DNA of 9,241 bases, from the NCBI GenBank assembly GCA_035293245.1, contig DATDOO010000059.1, forward strand, positions 1 to 9,241, written 5' to 3'. The position numbers were made by a program, and so were the translations under genes. This DNA is from DATDOO01 sp035293245. Lineage in GTDB: Bacteria > Pseudomonadota > Gammaproteobacteria > Methylococcales > Methylococcaceae. Of the stretch, positions 1-5,766 are shown piece after piece. Position 1 is the first letter of the stretch; every line of letters begins with the position of its first letter. The notes beneath the pieces were generated by a model that had not been told where the DNA came from, made no database searches, and saw only the letters and a list, made by a program, of their open reading frames with translations.

Positions 1-223
1 GTTGCCAGTTGAGGGCGATCACGACCTCCGTCATGTCCGGGCAATGACGCTGCAAGAGTTCCGGCAGCAGGGAAAGGCGGTCGGGTTCGCAGTTGAGGGC
101 GCGCTTGAGTTGCAAAGGCCGCTCGGTCGCCTCGGCGAACAGTACGCGGCCTTCCTCGTCCACGATGGCCAGCGCCGGATCGTGGTAGGTTACGCACAGG
201 CCCATATAATAGCGACGAGTCAT
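1..223 (-). CDS. Carbamoyltransferase, NodU/CmcH-like, N-terminal fragment (cut by window edge)
   Basis: Reading the minus strand from the ATG at 223-221 gives 74 open codons that run off the left edge. The protein begins MTRRYYMGLCVTYHDPALAI, then VDEEGRVLFAEATER. This matches the N-terminal signature of NodU/CmcH-family O-carbamoyltransferases: a hydrophobic strand, then YHD-x-A and an acidic turn, then a strand ending in E-x-x-E/T-R. The family moves a carbamoyl group from carbamoyl phosphate, via carbamoyl-adenylate, to a hydroxyl of a sugar or natural product. Most members continue with E-R-F-x-R-x-K-H after the second strand; here the segment reads ERPLQLKRALNCEPD (residues about 34-48), so this looks like a divergent subfamily. 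A second in-frame Met (residue 7, codon 205-203) could be the true start, since no strong ribosome binding site precedes either. The acceptor is unknown. The catalytic part lies outside the window. It is divergent from the AlkB-like gene. Confidence 0.72.
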   Translation of the reverse strand, partial: MTRRYYMGLCVTYHDPALAIVDEEGRVLFAEATERPLQLKRALNCEPDRLSLLPELLQRHCPDMTEVVIALNWQ

Positions 224-288
224 GACAACGCTTTTCAACCTGAAAACGGTAGTTAAAAGCGGCGTTTGCGCCGTCCGGTGCGCCGCAG

Positions 289-389
289 TCCCTCATCGCC
301 GGCCCCTCTCCCGGAGGGAGAAGGGAGTAGAACTCCTCGCCCTTTGGGGAGAGCGTAGCGAGGGGGGCGAAGCCGGCAGGGGTGAGGGA
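289..389. repeat. REP-like GC-rich inverted-repeat element
   Basis: The outer ends are imperfect inverted copies: TCCCTCATCGCCGGC on the left, and on the right a sequence whose reverse complement is TCCCTCACCCCTGCCGGC. Inside is a perfect hairpin, TCTCCC-GGA-GGGAGA (307-321), followed by another C-rich/G-rich pair (CGCCCTTTGGGGAGAGCG around 338-355). Sequences of the form CCCTCACCCC...CTCTCCC-GGAGGGAG are familiar as dispersed intergenic repeats in many proteobacterial genomes, usually between genes or near 3' ends. I infer this is one copy. It occupies most of the 232-bp gap between the carbamoyltransferase and the AlkB-like gene and contains no credible ORF. It could act as a folded RNA or a protein-binding site. 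Confidence 0.6.
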
Positions 390-455
390 AGCCCGCGTCG
401 AATAAGGCTTTACGGTCGGAAAAATCCATCCAACTGCTCTTTTTAGATTCAAGCC

Positions 456-1511
456 ATGTCCATTCTAGCGGAAAAGGTTCACGCCGCTCCGGCCAGCCGC
501 GTCGCGGTGCTCCTGTGGTGGGCGGGTTTTCTGGCGAGCCTGGTGCTGCCGGTGACGACGCTCGCTTTCCTCGCCGGCGGCCCCAAACCTTGGCACGAGG
601 CGCTGCTGTGGACGCTGCCGGTGTGGACCCTGATTGCGGCGGATCACTGCAGCCCGGCTTTGACCCGCGACCCGCCCAAGGGCCTGGCCGACTGGCCGTT
701 CGACCTGCTGCTCTGCCTGCTCGCCGCCCTGCAGTTCGCCAATGTCATCGCCCTCGCGGCGTTTGCTGCACAAACCCAATGGCAAAGTGCCGGCACGGTG
801 GGCGTAAGCCTGGTCAATTTGCTGGCCGCGCGCATCCTGACCGGCACCAATTCCTGCTGCGCCGCCATCGCGCCGGCCCACGAACTCATTCATCGTCGTT
901 CCAGGTTCATGCGCCTCTTGGGACGGCTGCTGCTGTGGACGGTCTTTTATGACCATTTCGCCATCGCCCACGCGCGCTTCCATCACCGCCGCTGGGGTAC
1001 GCGCCGCGACCCGTCCATCGCCCGGCCCGGCGAAAGCTACCGGGCGTTCCTGTTGCGCACACTGCCCGCGCAGTTCCGGCTGGCCTGGCGGGCCGACGCG
1101 CGCGGTGTGCTGATCGGACTGGCGGGCGAAACGCTGCTGGCGGTGTTGATAGCCGTGCAGTTCGGCTGGGTGGCGCTGGCAATGTTTTTCTACCAGGCGG
1201 CGGTCGCCGTACGGCTGCTGGAAGCGGTCAACTACTTCCAGCACTGGGGCTTGCAGGCCAAGGACGCTTCGCATCCGGTCGCCTGGGTCGGCGCGTCCGC
1301 CGTCAGCCAGTTCCTGTTCCTGGGGTTGCCGCGCCACTCCGCCCATCACCGCCGGGCAGGAGAAACTTATCCCCGCCTACGTTTCGATCCGGATGGGCCG
1401 CGACTGCCATACGGCTACCTGTGGATGGCTGTGCTGGTGAAGAACGCCGATCGCCGTTATCAGACACTGGCTGGAGAGCAGTTGCGCGAATGGCGTGTTG
1501 CTCAGGGGTGA
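456..1511 (+). CDS. AlkB/XylM-like integral-membrane di-iron hydroxylase
   Basis: A 351-residue membrane protein with the full histidine set of the alkane hydroxylase/fatty acid desaturase superfamily. HELIH is at 142-146. H172, H176 and H177 lie in AHARFHHRRWGTRRDPS, the counterpart of the AlkB EHxxGHH...DPA box. H263 is in NYFQHWGL (AlkB NYxEHYGL). H294, H297 and H298 are in LPRHSAHH (AlkB LQRHSDHH). The box order and the NYxxHxGL motif are specific to the AlkB/XylM branch rather than to acyl-lipid desaturases. Hydrophobic helices are visible at about 17-40, 48-62, 82-105, 155-170 and 216-258. Members hydroxylate terminal C-H bonds of alkanes or alkyl side chains using O2 and electrons from rubredoxin or a ferredoxin reductase; no such partner is encoded here or fused to it. 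Departures are E to A and G to F in the second box, E to Q at 262 and D to A at 296, so the substrate may not be an n-alkane. No clear ribosome binding site precedes the ATG. Its stop overlaps apbE. Confidence 0.82.
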   Translation: MSILAEKVHAAPASRVAVLLWWAGFLASLVLPVTTLAFLAGGPKPWHEALLWTLPVWTLIAADHCSPALTRDPPKGLADWPFDLLLCLLAALQFANVIALAAFAAQTQWQSAGTVGVSLVNLLAARILTGTNSCCAAIAPAHELIHRRSRFMRLLGRLLLWTVFYDHFAIAHARFHHRRWGTRRDPSIARPGESYRAFLLRTLPAQFRLAWRADARGVLIGLAGETLLAVLIAVQFGWVALAMFFYQAAVAVRLLEAVNYFQHWGLQAKDASHPVAWVGASAVSQFLFLGLPRHSAHHRRAGETYPRLRFDPDGPRLPYGYLWMAVLVKNADRRYQTLAGEQLREWRVAQG

Positions 1512-2542
1512 GGGCTTCCCTGGACGAACGGCTCGGCGGCCAGCCGCGGGGATAGGGTTTCATGCAGGCTGAGGGTCTCGCCTTCGCCGGTGATGAACAG
1601 GACTTCCAGATTTTCCAGTTCGGCGACCACAGGGCCGTCCTTGTCTCCCAGGCACTGCAAGGCGGTGGACCAGGCGTCGGCCCAGGTCGGGTCGTCGTGG
1701 ATCACGCTCACCGCGAGCAGGTGGTGTTCGACCGGCTTGCCGGTGCGGGGATCGACGATGTGGGAATAGGTCTTGCCGCCGCTCTCGAAAAAATTGCGGT
1801 AGCCGCCCGAGGTCATGATGGCCAGCGAGCGGTCGGGCGGTACGGCGACGATGCGCTGCACGGTGCGCTGGTCGGGAACGGGCTTTTCGATGGCCACGCG
1901 CCAGGACTGGCCGTTGGCTTTGTGGCCTTTGACTTTCATCTCCCCGCCGATTTCCGCCAGGTAGTCGTGTATGCCGTGCTTTTCCAGCAGGTCGGCGACC
2001 ACCCCGATGGTATGGCCTTGGCCGATGGAGGACAGGTCGATTTCTACCCGCGGATCGAGTTTGCGCAGGCGGTGGTGTTCTTCGTCCAGTTCGATCTTGT
2101 CCATGCCGACGTACGTCAGGATTTCCGCTAACTGCCCTTCAGTGGGAACCACCCCTTCGTGCTTGAAGAAGCCCCAGGCCTGCAAGATGGGCTTGACGGT
2201 CAGGTCGTAACAACCCTCGGACTTGCCGTGCACGGCCTTGGCGATGGCGACCAGGCGGATCAGTTCCACTGATGCGTCCAGCCATTCGCTGGTTTTCTGC
2301 CGGTTGAGCCGGGAGATTTCCGAATCCTCGCGGTAATTGGAAAGGCCAAGGTCGACGGCGGCCAAAGCGCTGTCGATTTCGGTTTTCAGCGCCGGCAAAT
2401 CGGTTTTGGGCGGGGCGACGAACTTGATGTGGTAAGTGGTGCCCTGCGTCATGCCGGAGAAAAGGGCTTCCTCGGGGGCCGCTTGGCAGGCGCTCAAAAT
2501 GACGGCAACGCCCAGCAGGGCGGCGAAGGGGCGGATGGGCAT
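1502..2542 (-). CDS. apbE: FAD:protein FMN transferase, ApbE lipoprotein
   Basis: A 346-residue protein read from the ATG at 2542-2540. The longer in-frame opening upstream is rejected because this start gives a lipoprotein signal peptide with lipobox LSAC (C19), as in E. coli ApbE. Family motifs follow in order: GTTYHIKF (34-41), Y-x-x-DSEISRLN (70-80), CYDLTVKPI (111-119), DLSSIGQGHTIG (169-180), EIGG (197-200), SGGYRNFF (245-252), HIVDPRTGKP (261-270) and ADAWSTAL (288-295), whose D289 and T293 correspond to the Mg-binding Asp and Thr. ApbE attaches FMN through a phosphoester bond to Thr/Ser of periplasm-facing flavoproteins such as NqrB/NqrC and RnfG, using FAD as donor. No such target is in the window. 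The family's Asp after the glycine-rich G-x-G-Y/H segment is Gly180 here, a small departure. It is transcribed divergently from ndh across a 137-bp gap and converges with the AlkB-like gene, overlapping it by 10 bp. Confidence 0.93.
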   Translation of the reverse strand: MPIRPFAALLGVAVILSACQAAPEEALFSGMTQGTTYHIKFVAPPKTDLPALKTEIDSALAAVDLGLSNYREDSEISRLNRQKTSEWLDASVELIRLVAIAKAVHGKSEGCYDLTVKPILQAWGFFKHEGVVPTEGQLAEILTYVGMDKIELDEEHHRLRKLDPRVEIDLSSIGQGHTIGVVADLLEKHGIHDYLAEIGGEMKVKGHKANGQSWRVAIEKPVPDQRTVQRIVAVPPDRSLAIMTSGGYRNFFESGGKTYSHIVDPRTGKPVEHHLLAVSVIHDDPTWADAWSTALQCLGDKDGPVVAELENLEVLFITGEGETLSLHETLSPRLAAEPFVQGSPHP

Positions 2543-2579
2543 GGTTTCGTCTGGGCTGAAAAGGAAAGCGGCGTGCGGA

Positions 2580-2608
2580 TTGACGGCGGAAAGCGAGTCG
2601 TTTAGCTT
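2580..2608 (+). promoter_or_regulatory. Possible sigma70 promoter for ndh
   Basis: TTGACG (2580-2585) resembles a -35 box, and TAGCTT (2603-2608) lies 17 bp further on. The -35 matches 5 of 6 consensus bases but the -10 is poor. It lies in the 137-bp divergent gap between apbE and ndh, about 70 bp upstream of the ndh start. I saw no comparably good site on the minus strand for apbE. Visual match only. Confidence 0.25.
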
Positions 2609-2679
2609 GCCGCGAGCAACAAGAATAAGGCATCGGCCCCCTCGTCGGCCAGCCGGGAACATTAATACGGAGAACATTC

Positions 2680-3990
2680 ATGTCCAGCGAAAATGCGGCT
2701 TCCGTCCCCAGAATCGTCGTGGTCGGCGGCGGCGCCGGCGGGCTGGAACTGGCGACGAAGCTCGGGCGGAAACTCGGGCGGCGGGGCAAGGCGGAAATCA
2801 CCCTGGTGGATTTCAGCAAGACCCACATCTGGAAGCCGCTGTTGCACGAAGTGGCGGCGGGGACGCTGGATTCGCACGAAGATGAACTGGATTACCTGGC
2901 CCAGGCCAAGTGCAGCCACTTCCGTTTCGTGCTGGGGCGCATGACCGGGCTGGACCGCGCGGCGAAAACCGTCCGCCTTGCCGCGCTGCAAAGCCCTGCC
3001 GGCGAAGAGATGATTCCCGAACGCGATATTTCCTACGATTATCTGGTGCTGGCGGTGGGCAGCCTGTGCAATGATTTCGGTGTCCCCGGCGTGGTCGAGC
3101 ACTGCCTGTTCCTGGACACCACGCAGGAGGCGGAGCAGTTCCAGCAGAAGCTGATGGAGGCTTATCTGCGTGTGCACGTCCACGGCGGGCCGCTGGACAT
3201 CGTCATCGTCGGCGGCGGCGCCACCGGCATCGAACTCTCCGCTCAGTTGCACGAAATTTCCCATCTGCTCAACGCCTACGGCCTGGATCGGGTCAAGCCC
3301 GCCGACGTGCGCATCGCCATCGTCGAGGCGTCGTCGCGCCTGTTGCCGCAATTGCCGGAACGCCTGTCCAAGGCCACCCTACACGAACTGCAGAACCTGG
3401 GGGTGACCGTGCACCTGGGCGAGCAGGTGGTCAAGGTCAGCGACGCCGGGGTGGAGACCCAGAGCGGGCGTTTCATTTCCGGCGGCCTCAAGGTGTGGGC
3501 GGCGGGCATCAAGGCGCCGGATTTCCTCAAGGACATCGCCGGCCTGGAAAGCAATCGCATCAACCAACTCGTGGTGCGTCCCACGTTGCAGAGCACGCGC
3601 GACGATGCGATTTTCGCCATCGGCGACTGCGCGGCCTGCCCTTGGCCGGAAAAGAATGCCAACGTGCCGCCGCGCGCCCAGTCCGCCCACCAGCAGGCCG
3701 ATCTGGCCGGCGACAACCTCCTGCGCCTGCTGGCCGGGAAAAAACTCGCCGAGTACCGTTACCGGGACTATGGCTCGCTGGTTTCCCTCGGCCGCTTCAG
3801 CACGGTGGGCAACCTCATGGGCGGGCTTACCGGCGGCAGCCTGATGATCGAGGGCCTGGTTGCCCGGATGGTCTATCTCTCCCTTTACAAGATGCACCAA
3901 GTGGCGCTGTTCGGCCTGTTTCGCGCCGGGCTGCTCAGCGTGTCGCACGTGTTCCGCCGCGCCGTGCATCCCCGGATCAAACTGCATTGA
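2680..3990 (+). CDS. ndh: Type II NADH:quinone oxidoreductase (NDH-2)
   Basis: A 436-residue flavoprotein that follows E. coli Ndh nearly end to end. Visible are the FAD-binding Rossmann motif VVGGGAGGLELA (14-25), the NDH-2 segment THIWKPLLHEVAAGTLD (48-64), VLAVGS (123-128), the NADH-binding Rossmann motif IVIVGGGATGIELSAQL (174-190) with acidic E215 at the end of the second strand, WAAGIKAPDFLKDIAGLE (273-290), the FAD-contacting IFAIGDCAACP (311-321) and the quinone-site segment PPRAQSAHQQA (330-340). The C-terminal region (about 385-436, ending in RIKLH) forms the amphipathic helices that hold the enzyme to the inner membrane. It oxidises NADH in the cytoplasm and reduces quinone without pumping protons. 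The ATG has a good ribosome binding site, GGAG at 2669-2672, with 7 bp spacing. The gene is intact, divergent from apbE and directly upstream of ispB, which makes the quinone side chain. Confidence 0.96.
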   Translation: MSSENAASVPRIVVVGGGAGGLELATKLGRKLGRRGKAEITLVDFSKTHIWKPLLHEVAAGTLDSHEDELDYLAQAKCSHFRFVLGRMTGLDRAAKTVRLAALQSPAGEEMIPERDISYDYLVLAVGSLCNDFGVPGVVEHCLFLDTTQEAEQFQQKLMEAYLRVHVHGGPLDIVIVGGGATGIELSAQLHEISHLLNAYGLDRVKPADVRIAIVEASSRLLPQLPERLSKATLHELQNLGVTVHLGEQVVKVSDAGVETQSGRFISGGLKVWAAGIKAPDFLKDIAGLESNRINQLVVRPTLQSTRDDAIFAIGDCAACPWPEKNANVPPRAQSAHQQADLAGDNLLRLLAGKKLAEYRYRDYGSLVSLGRFSTVGNLMGGLTGGSLMIEGLVARMVYLSLYKMHQVALFGLFRAGLLSVSHVFRRAVHPRIKLH

Positions 3991-4019
3991 TTCCTTGGCA
4001 AGGGGTTTTGGCGGGAGTT

Positions 4020-4074
4020 CGGATATAATTTTCGTTTTAAGGGCACAAGAAGATGCCCGGTAACTTTATATCCG
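4020..4074. repeat. Nested inverted repeat over the ispB promoter
   Basis: CGGATATAA (4020-4028) recurs as its exact reverse complement TTATATCCG (4066-4074). Nested inside is a second inverted repeat, GGGCA (4041-4045) with TGCCC (4054-4058), separated by 8 nt. The left outer arm contains most of the TATAAT box (4024-4029), so the right arm presents a mirror TATAA on the minus strand. The structure lies entirely in the 122-bp gap between ndh and ispB. It may be an operator, a 5' UTR hairpin or a chance arrangement. Confidence 0.55.
4024..4029 (+). promoter_or_regulatory. Candidate -10 box for ispB
   Basis: A perfect TATAAT lies 84 bp upstream of the ispB ATG. No good -35 hexamer sits at the standard spacing: TTGGCA at 3995-4000 is 23 bp away, and the 16-18 bp positions read as G-rich sequence. 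It is either activator-dependent or a TATAAT by chance. Transcription from here would place the GGGCA/TGCCC hairpin at the very start of the mRNA. Confidence 0.4.
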
Positions 4075-4112
4075 GCCGATAGCGAAGGCTGGATTTCCCA
4101 CAGGCGCCATGC

Positions 4113-5123
4113 ATGTCCTCCAACCCCGAGAATCCGTCCGCCAAGGAAGGTCCGCAGCAATTTTCCGCCATCCGCGCGCTCGTCAGCGACGACATGCGCA
4201 CCACGGATAGCCAGATCGTCGAGCAGCTCAGCTCCGACGTCGTACTCATCAACCAGATCGGTCATTACATCGTCAACAGCGGCGGCAAGCGCCTGAGGCC
4301 GATGCTGATGCTGCTCATCGCCAAGGCGCTGGGCTATAAGGGGCCGCACCACGTCACCCTGGCGGCGGTGCTCGAATTCATCCACACAGCCACCCTGCTG
4401 CACGACGACGTGGTGGACGATTCCACCCGGCGGCGCGGGCAAGACACGGCCAATCAGGTGTGGGGCAATTCGGCGAGCGTCCTGGTGGGGGATTTCCTAT
4501 ACTCGCGCGCCTTCGAGATGATGGTCGGCGTGCACGACCTGCGCATCATGGAAGTCATGTCCAGCACCACCACCGCCATCGCCGAGGGCGAGGTCATGCA
4601 GCTCCTCAACTGCAACAATCCCGCCACCGCCGAAGAGGACTACCTGAAAGTCATCGCCCGCAAGACCGCCATCCTGTTTGCCGCCGCGGCCCAATGCGCC
4701 GCCATTCTGGTCCATGCGTCGCCCGCCGTGGAAAGCGCCTTGAAGGAATACGGCCTGTTGCTGGGCACCGCGTTCCAGCTCATCGACGACGTGCTCGACT
4801 ATCGCGCCAGCCCGGATGAGCTGGGCAAGAACCTGGGCGACGACCTGGCCGACGGCAAGCCGACCCTGCCGCTCATTTACGCCCTGCGTCAGGGGAGTCC
4901 GGAACAGGCCGCGATTCTGAGTCGCGCCATCGAGAACGGCGACCGCGACGCCTTCGCTTCGGTTTTCGCCATCATTGAATCGACCGATGCATTAGCGTAC
5001 ACTGAGCGGCGCGCCAGGGATAAAGCGCAACGGGCTATCGAAATGCTGGATTGCATCCCTTCTTCCGACTACAAGGACGCCCTCGTCCACCTGGCGGAAT
5101 TCTCCGTAGCCCGCAGTCATTGA
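4113..5123 (+). CDS. ispB: Polyprenyl (octaprenyl-type) diphosphate synthase
   Basis: A 336-residue trans-isoprenyl diphosphate synthase collinear with E. coli IspB (323 residues). It adds isopentenyl diphosphate units to farnesyl diphosphate to build the long side chain of ubiquinone. Motifs are GGKRLRP (57-63), which binds diphosphate; FIHTATLLHDDVVDDSTRRRG (89-109) with the first aspartate-rich motif D98, D99, D102; GNSASVLVGDFLYSRAF (118-134); and the second aspartate-rich motif QLIDDVLDY (222-230) with D225, D226, D229, followed by GKNLGDDLADGKPTLPL (238-254). The chosen ATG leaves about 13 extra, low-complexity N-terminal residues relative to E. coli, so the internal Met28 is a less likely alternative. 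The upstream AGG at 4102-4104 is a weak ribosome binding site. Chain length (C40 versus C45) cannot be read reliably by eye. The stop codon lies 10 bp before tRNA-Pro. Confidence 0.94.
   Translation: MSSNPENPSAKEGPQQFSAIRALVSDDMRTTDSQIVEQLSSDVVLINQIGHYIVNSGGKRLRPMLMLLIAKALGYKGPHHVTLAAVLEFIHTATLLHDDVVDDSTRRRGQDTANQVWGNSASVLVGDFLYSRAFEMMVGVHDLRIMEVMSSTTTAIAEGEVMQLLNCNNPATAEEDYLKVIARKTAILFAAAAQCAAILVHASPAVESALKEYGLLLGTAFQLIDDVLDYRASPDELGKNLGDDLADGKPTLPLIYALRQGSPEQAAILSRAIENGDRDAFASVFAIIESTDALAYTERRARDKAQRAIEMLDCIPSSDYKDALVHLAEFSVARSH
4975..5003 (+). promoter_or_regulatory. Possible internal promoter upstream of tRNA-Pro
   Basis: TTGAAT (4975-4980), a 17-bp spacer, then TACACT (4998-5003) lie inside the ispB coding sequence about 130 bp upstream of the tRNA. 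Each hexamer matches 4 of 6 consensus bases. It could supply tRNA transcription independently of ispB. Coding-sequence matches of this quality also arise by chance. Confidence 0.25.
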
Positions 5124-5133
5124 AGTTCTCATT

Positions 5134-5210
5134 CGGGGTGTAGCTCAGCTTGGTAGAGCACTGCTTTCGGGAGGCAGTGGCCGGAGGTTCAAATCCTCTC
5201 ACCCCGACCA
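5134..5210 (+). tRNA. tRNA-Pro (anticodon CGG)
   Basis: The 77 nt fold into a complete cloverleaf. The acceptor stem is CGGGGTG (5134-5140) paired with CACCCCG (5200-5206), followed by discriminator A and an encoded CCA (5208-5210). The D-arm begins AGCTCAG, the T-arm carries GGTTCAAATCC, and the anticodon stem CTGCT/GGCAG encloses the loop TTCGGGA, giving anticodon CGG, which reads the proline codon CCG. The C1-G72 pair and A73 are the usual identity features of bacterial tRNA-Pro. It starts 10 bp after the ispB stop codon and may be processed from the ispB transcript. I found no duplicated 3' end in the window that would mark an integration site. Confidence 0.97.
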
Positions 5211-5572
5211 ATCCCATCGAATACTTGTCCCCATTCCCCATCTTCAGACGTTGCCCACACCGTGCCGGGATTGTGCCGTCAAGCGTTCCAGCGCCTGTAC
5301 AGCGGCCCGGAGATGTTTTCCGGGAAGTGAGCGCGTAACCTTGTCGCCAACGACGGTCGGCGCAGGGATTTATGAAATGCCTGATGGGCATGAGGCTTGT
5401 TACCCTAAGGATGCGGCTCAAGGCTTTGGCAAACGGCCTCGGCCTGAGCAAAGGTTTATCTCCCATCCCCACGGCAGTGTCTCCTGGAGTACACTGCCGA
5501 TTACTGGTGGCGCGTTCCCGAGTGTGCGTTTGCCCCGGTACCGCCCCCTCCCTTCTTCCTGCAGAGTGCGCT
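5211..5572. other. 362-bp stretch without a convincing gene
   Basis: Between tRNA-Pro and the lysine-rich small gene, open frames exist on both strands (for example plus 5251-5613 and minus 5035-5580). None gives a recognisable protein, and the minus frame runs through the tRNA and ispB. The visible structures are a strong hairpin at 5472-5499 and a weaker one, ATGCC-TGATG-GGCAT, at 5377-5391. I found no clean sigma70 pair. The stretch may be a long 5' leader for the downstream gene pair or hold an unrecognised small RNA. Confidence 0.5.
5472..5499 (+). promoter_or_regulatory. Strong hairpin upstream of the lysine-rich gene
   Basis: CGGCAGTGT (5472-5480) is followed after 10 nt by its exact reverse complement ACACTGCCG (5491-5499). 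The loop can extend the stem with CTC/GAG around a CTG triloop and one bulged T, giving about 12 pairs. No T-run follows, so it is not a normal intrinsic terminator. It lies 73 bp before the GTG start at 5573. Confidence 0.5.
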
Positions 5573-5752
5573 GTGGCCAAACCAAACTACTCGTTCGAAA
5601 AGCGCCAGCGTGAGTTGGCGAAAAACAAAAAGAAGGAAGAGAAAAACCAGCGCAAGCTCGCCAAGAGTTCTGCGTCTGGAGAAATGCCGGCGGAGTCGCC
5701 GTCCGATGCGTCGGCACCTGCCGACGCGGGCGACGCTGCCGAGAATACATGA
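5573..5752 (+). CDS. Small lysine-rich conserved protein
   Basis: A 59-residue protein starting at GTG. It begins (M)AKPNYSFEKRQRELAKNKK, continues with KEEKNQRKLAK, and ends in a low-complexity acidic and Ala/Pro/Ser tail (about 33-59). The AKPNYSFEKRQRELAK opening is one I recognise as a conserved start of small uncharacterised proteobacterial proteins. That is why GTG 5573 is preferred over the in-frame ATG at 5372, whose extra 67 residues look like translated non-coding sequence. Residues 7-32 are highly charged and should form a single basic helix, with no hydrophobic core, signal peptide or membrane segment. A role in binding RNA, DNA or ribosomes is inference from charge and from the adjacent RRM gene. 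The stop codon overlaps an ATG in ATGA form, and the RRM start used here is 14 bp further on, so the two genes are very likely one operon. Function is unknown. Confidence 0.75.
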   Translation: MAKPNYSFEKRQRELAKNKKKEEKNQRKLAKSSASGEMPAESPSDASAPADAGDAAENT

Positions 5753-5756
5753 AACC

Positions 5757-5760
5757 GGAG
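5757..5760 (+). promoter_or_regulatory. Ribosome binding site that decides the RRM gene start
   Basis: GGAG sits 6 nt before the ATG at 5767. It lies downstream of the alternative ATG at 5749 and so cannot serve it. This favours the shorter product beginning MQQNKLYVGN. Confidence 0.65.
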
Positions 5761-5766
5761 TTTTTA

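Noticed and set aside
2..256. Plus-strand open frame of 84 codons
   Set aside because: It is the antisense of the carbamoyltransferase N-terminus, which has clear family motifs on the minus strand.
222..446. Plus-strand open frame of 74 codons across the repeat
   Set aside because: It is Arg/Gly-rich translation of the GC-rich inverted repeat, with no recognisable domain.
2543..2677. Upstream in-frame extension of apbE by 45 codons
   Set aside because: It would bury the lipoprotein signal peptide inside the protein and cover almost the whole divergent promoter region.
3993..4009. Terminator after ndh (CCTT-GGC-AAGG then GGTTTT)
   Set aside because: The stem is only 4-5 bp and the T-run is short and broken by G; too weak to call.
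3996..4013. Sigma54-like promoter (TGGCA...TTTTGG) before ispB
   Set aside because: The GG-N10-GC spacing fails: the -12 position reads TG rather than GC.
5134..5210. tRNA-Pro as an integration site for a mobile element
   Set aside because: No integrase, no direct repeat of the tRNA 3' end and no foreign-looking genes are seen downstream within the window.
5372..5572. In-frame ATG extension of the lysine-rich gene
   Set aside because: The conserved N-terminus AKPNYSFEK starts at GTG 5573. The extra 67 residues look non-coding and include the hairpin.
5035..5580. Minus-strand open frame of 181 codons
   Set aside because: It crosses the tRNA-Pro gene and the end of ispB, and its translation shows no family features.
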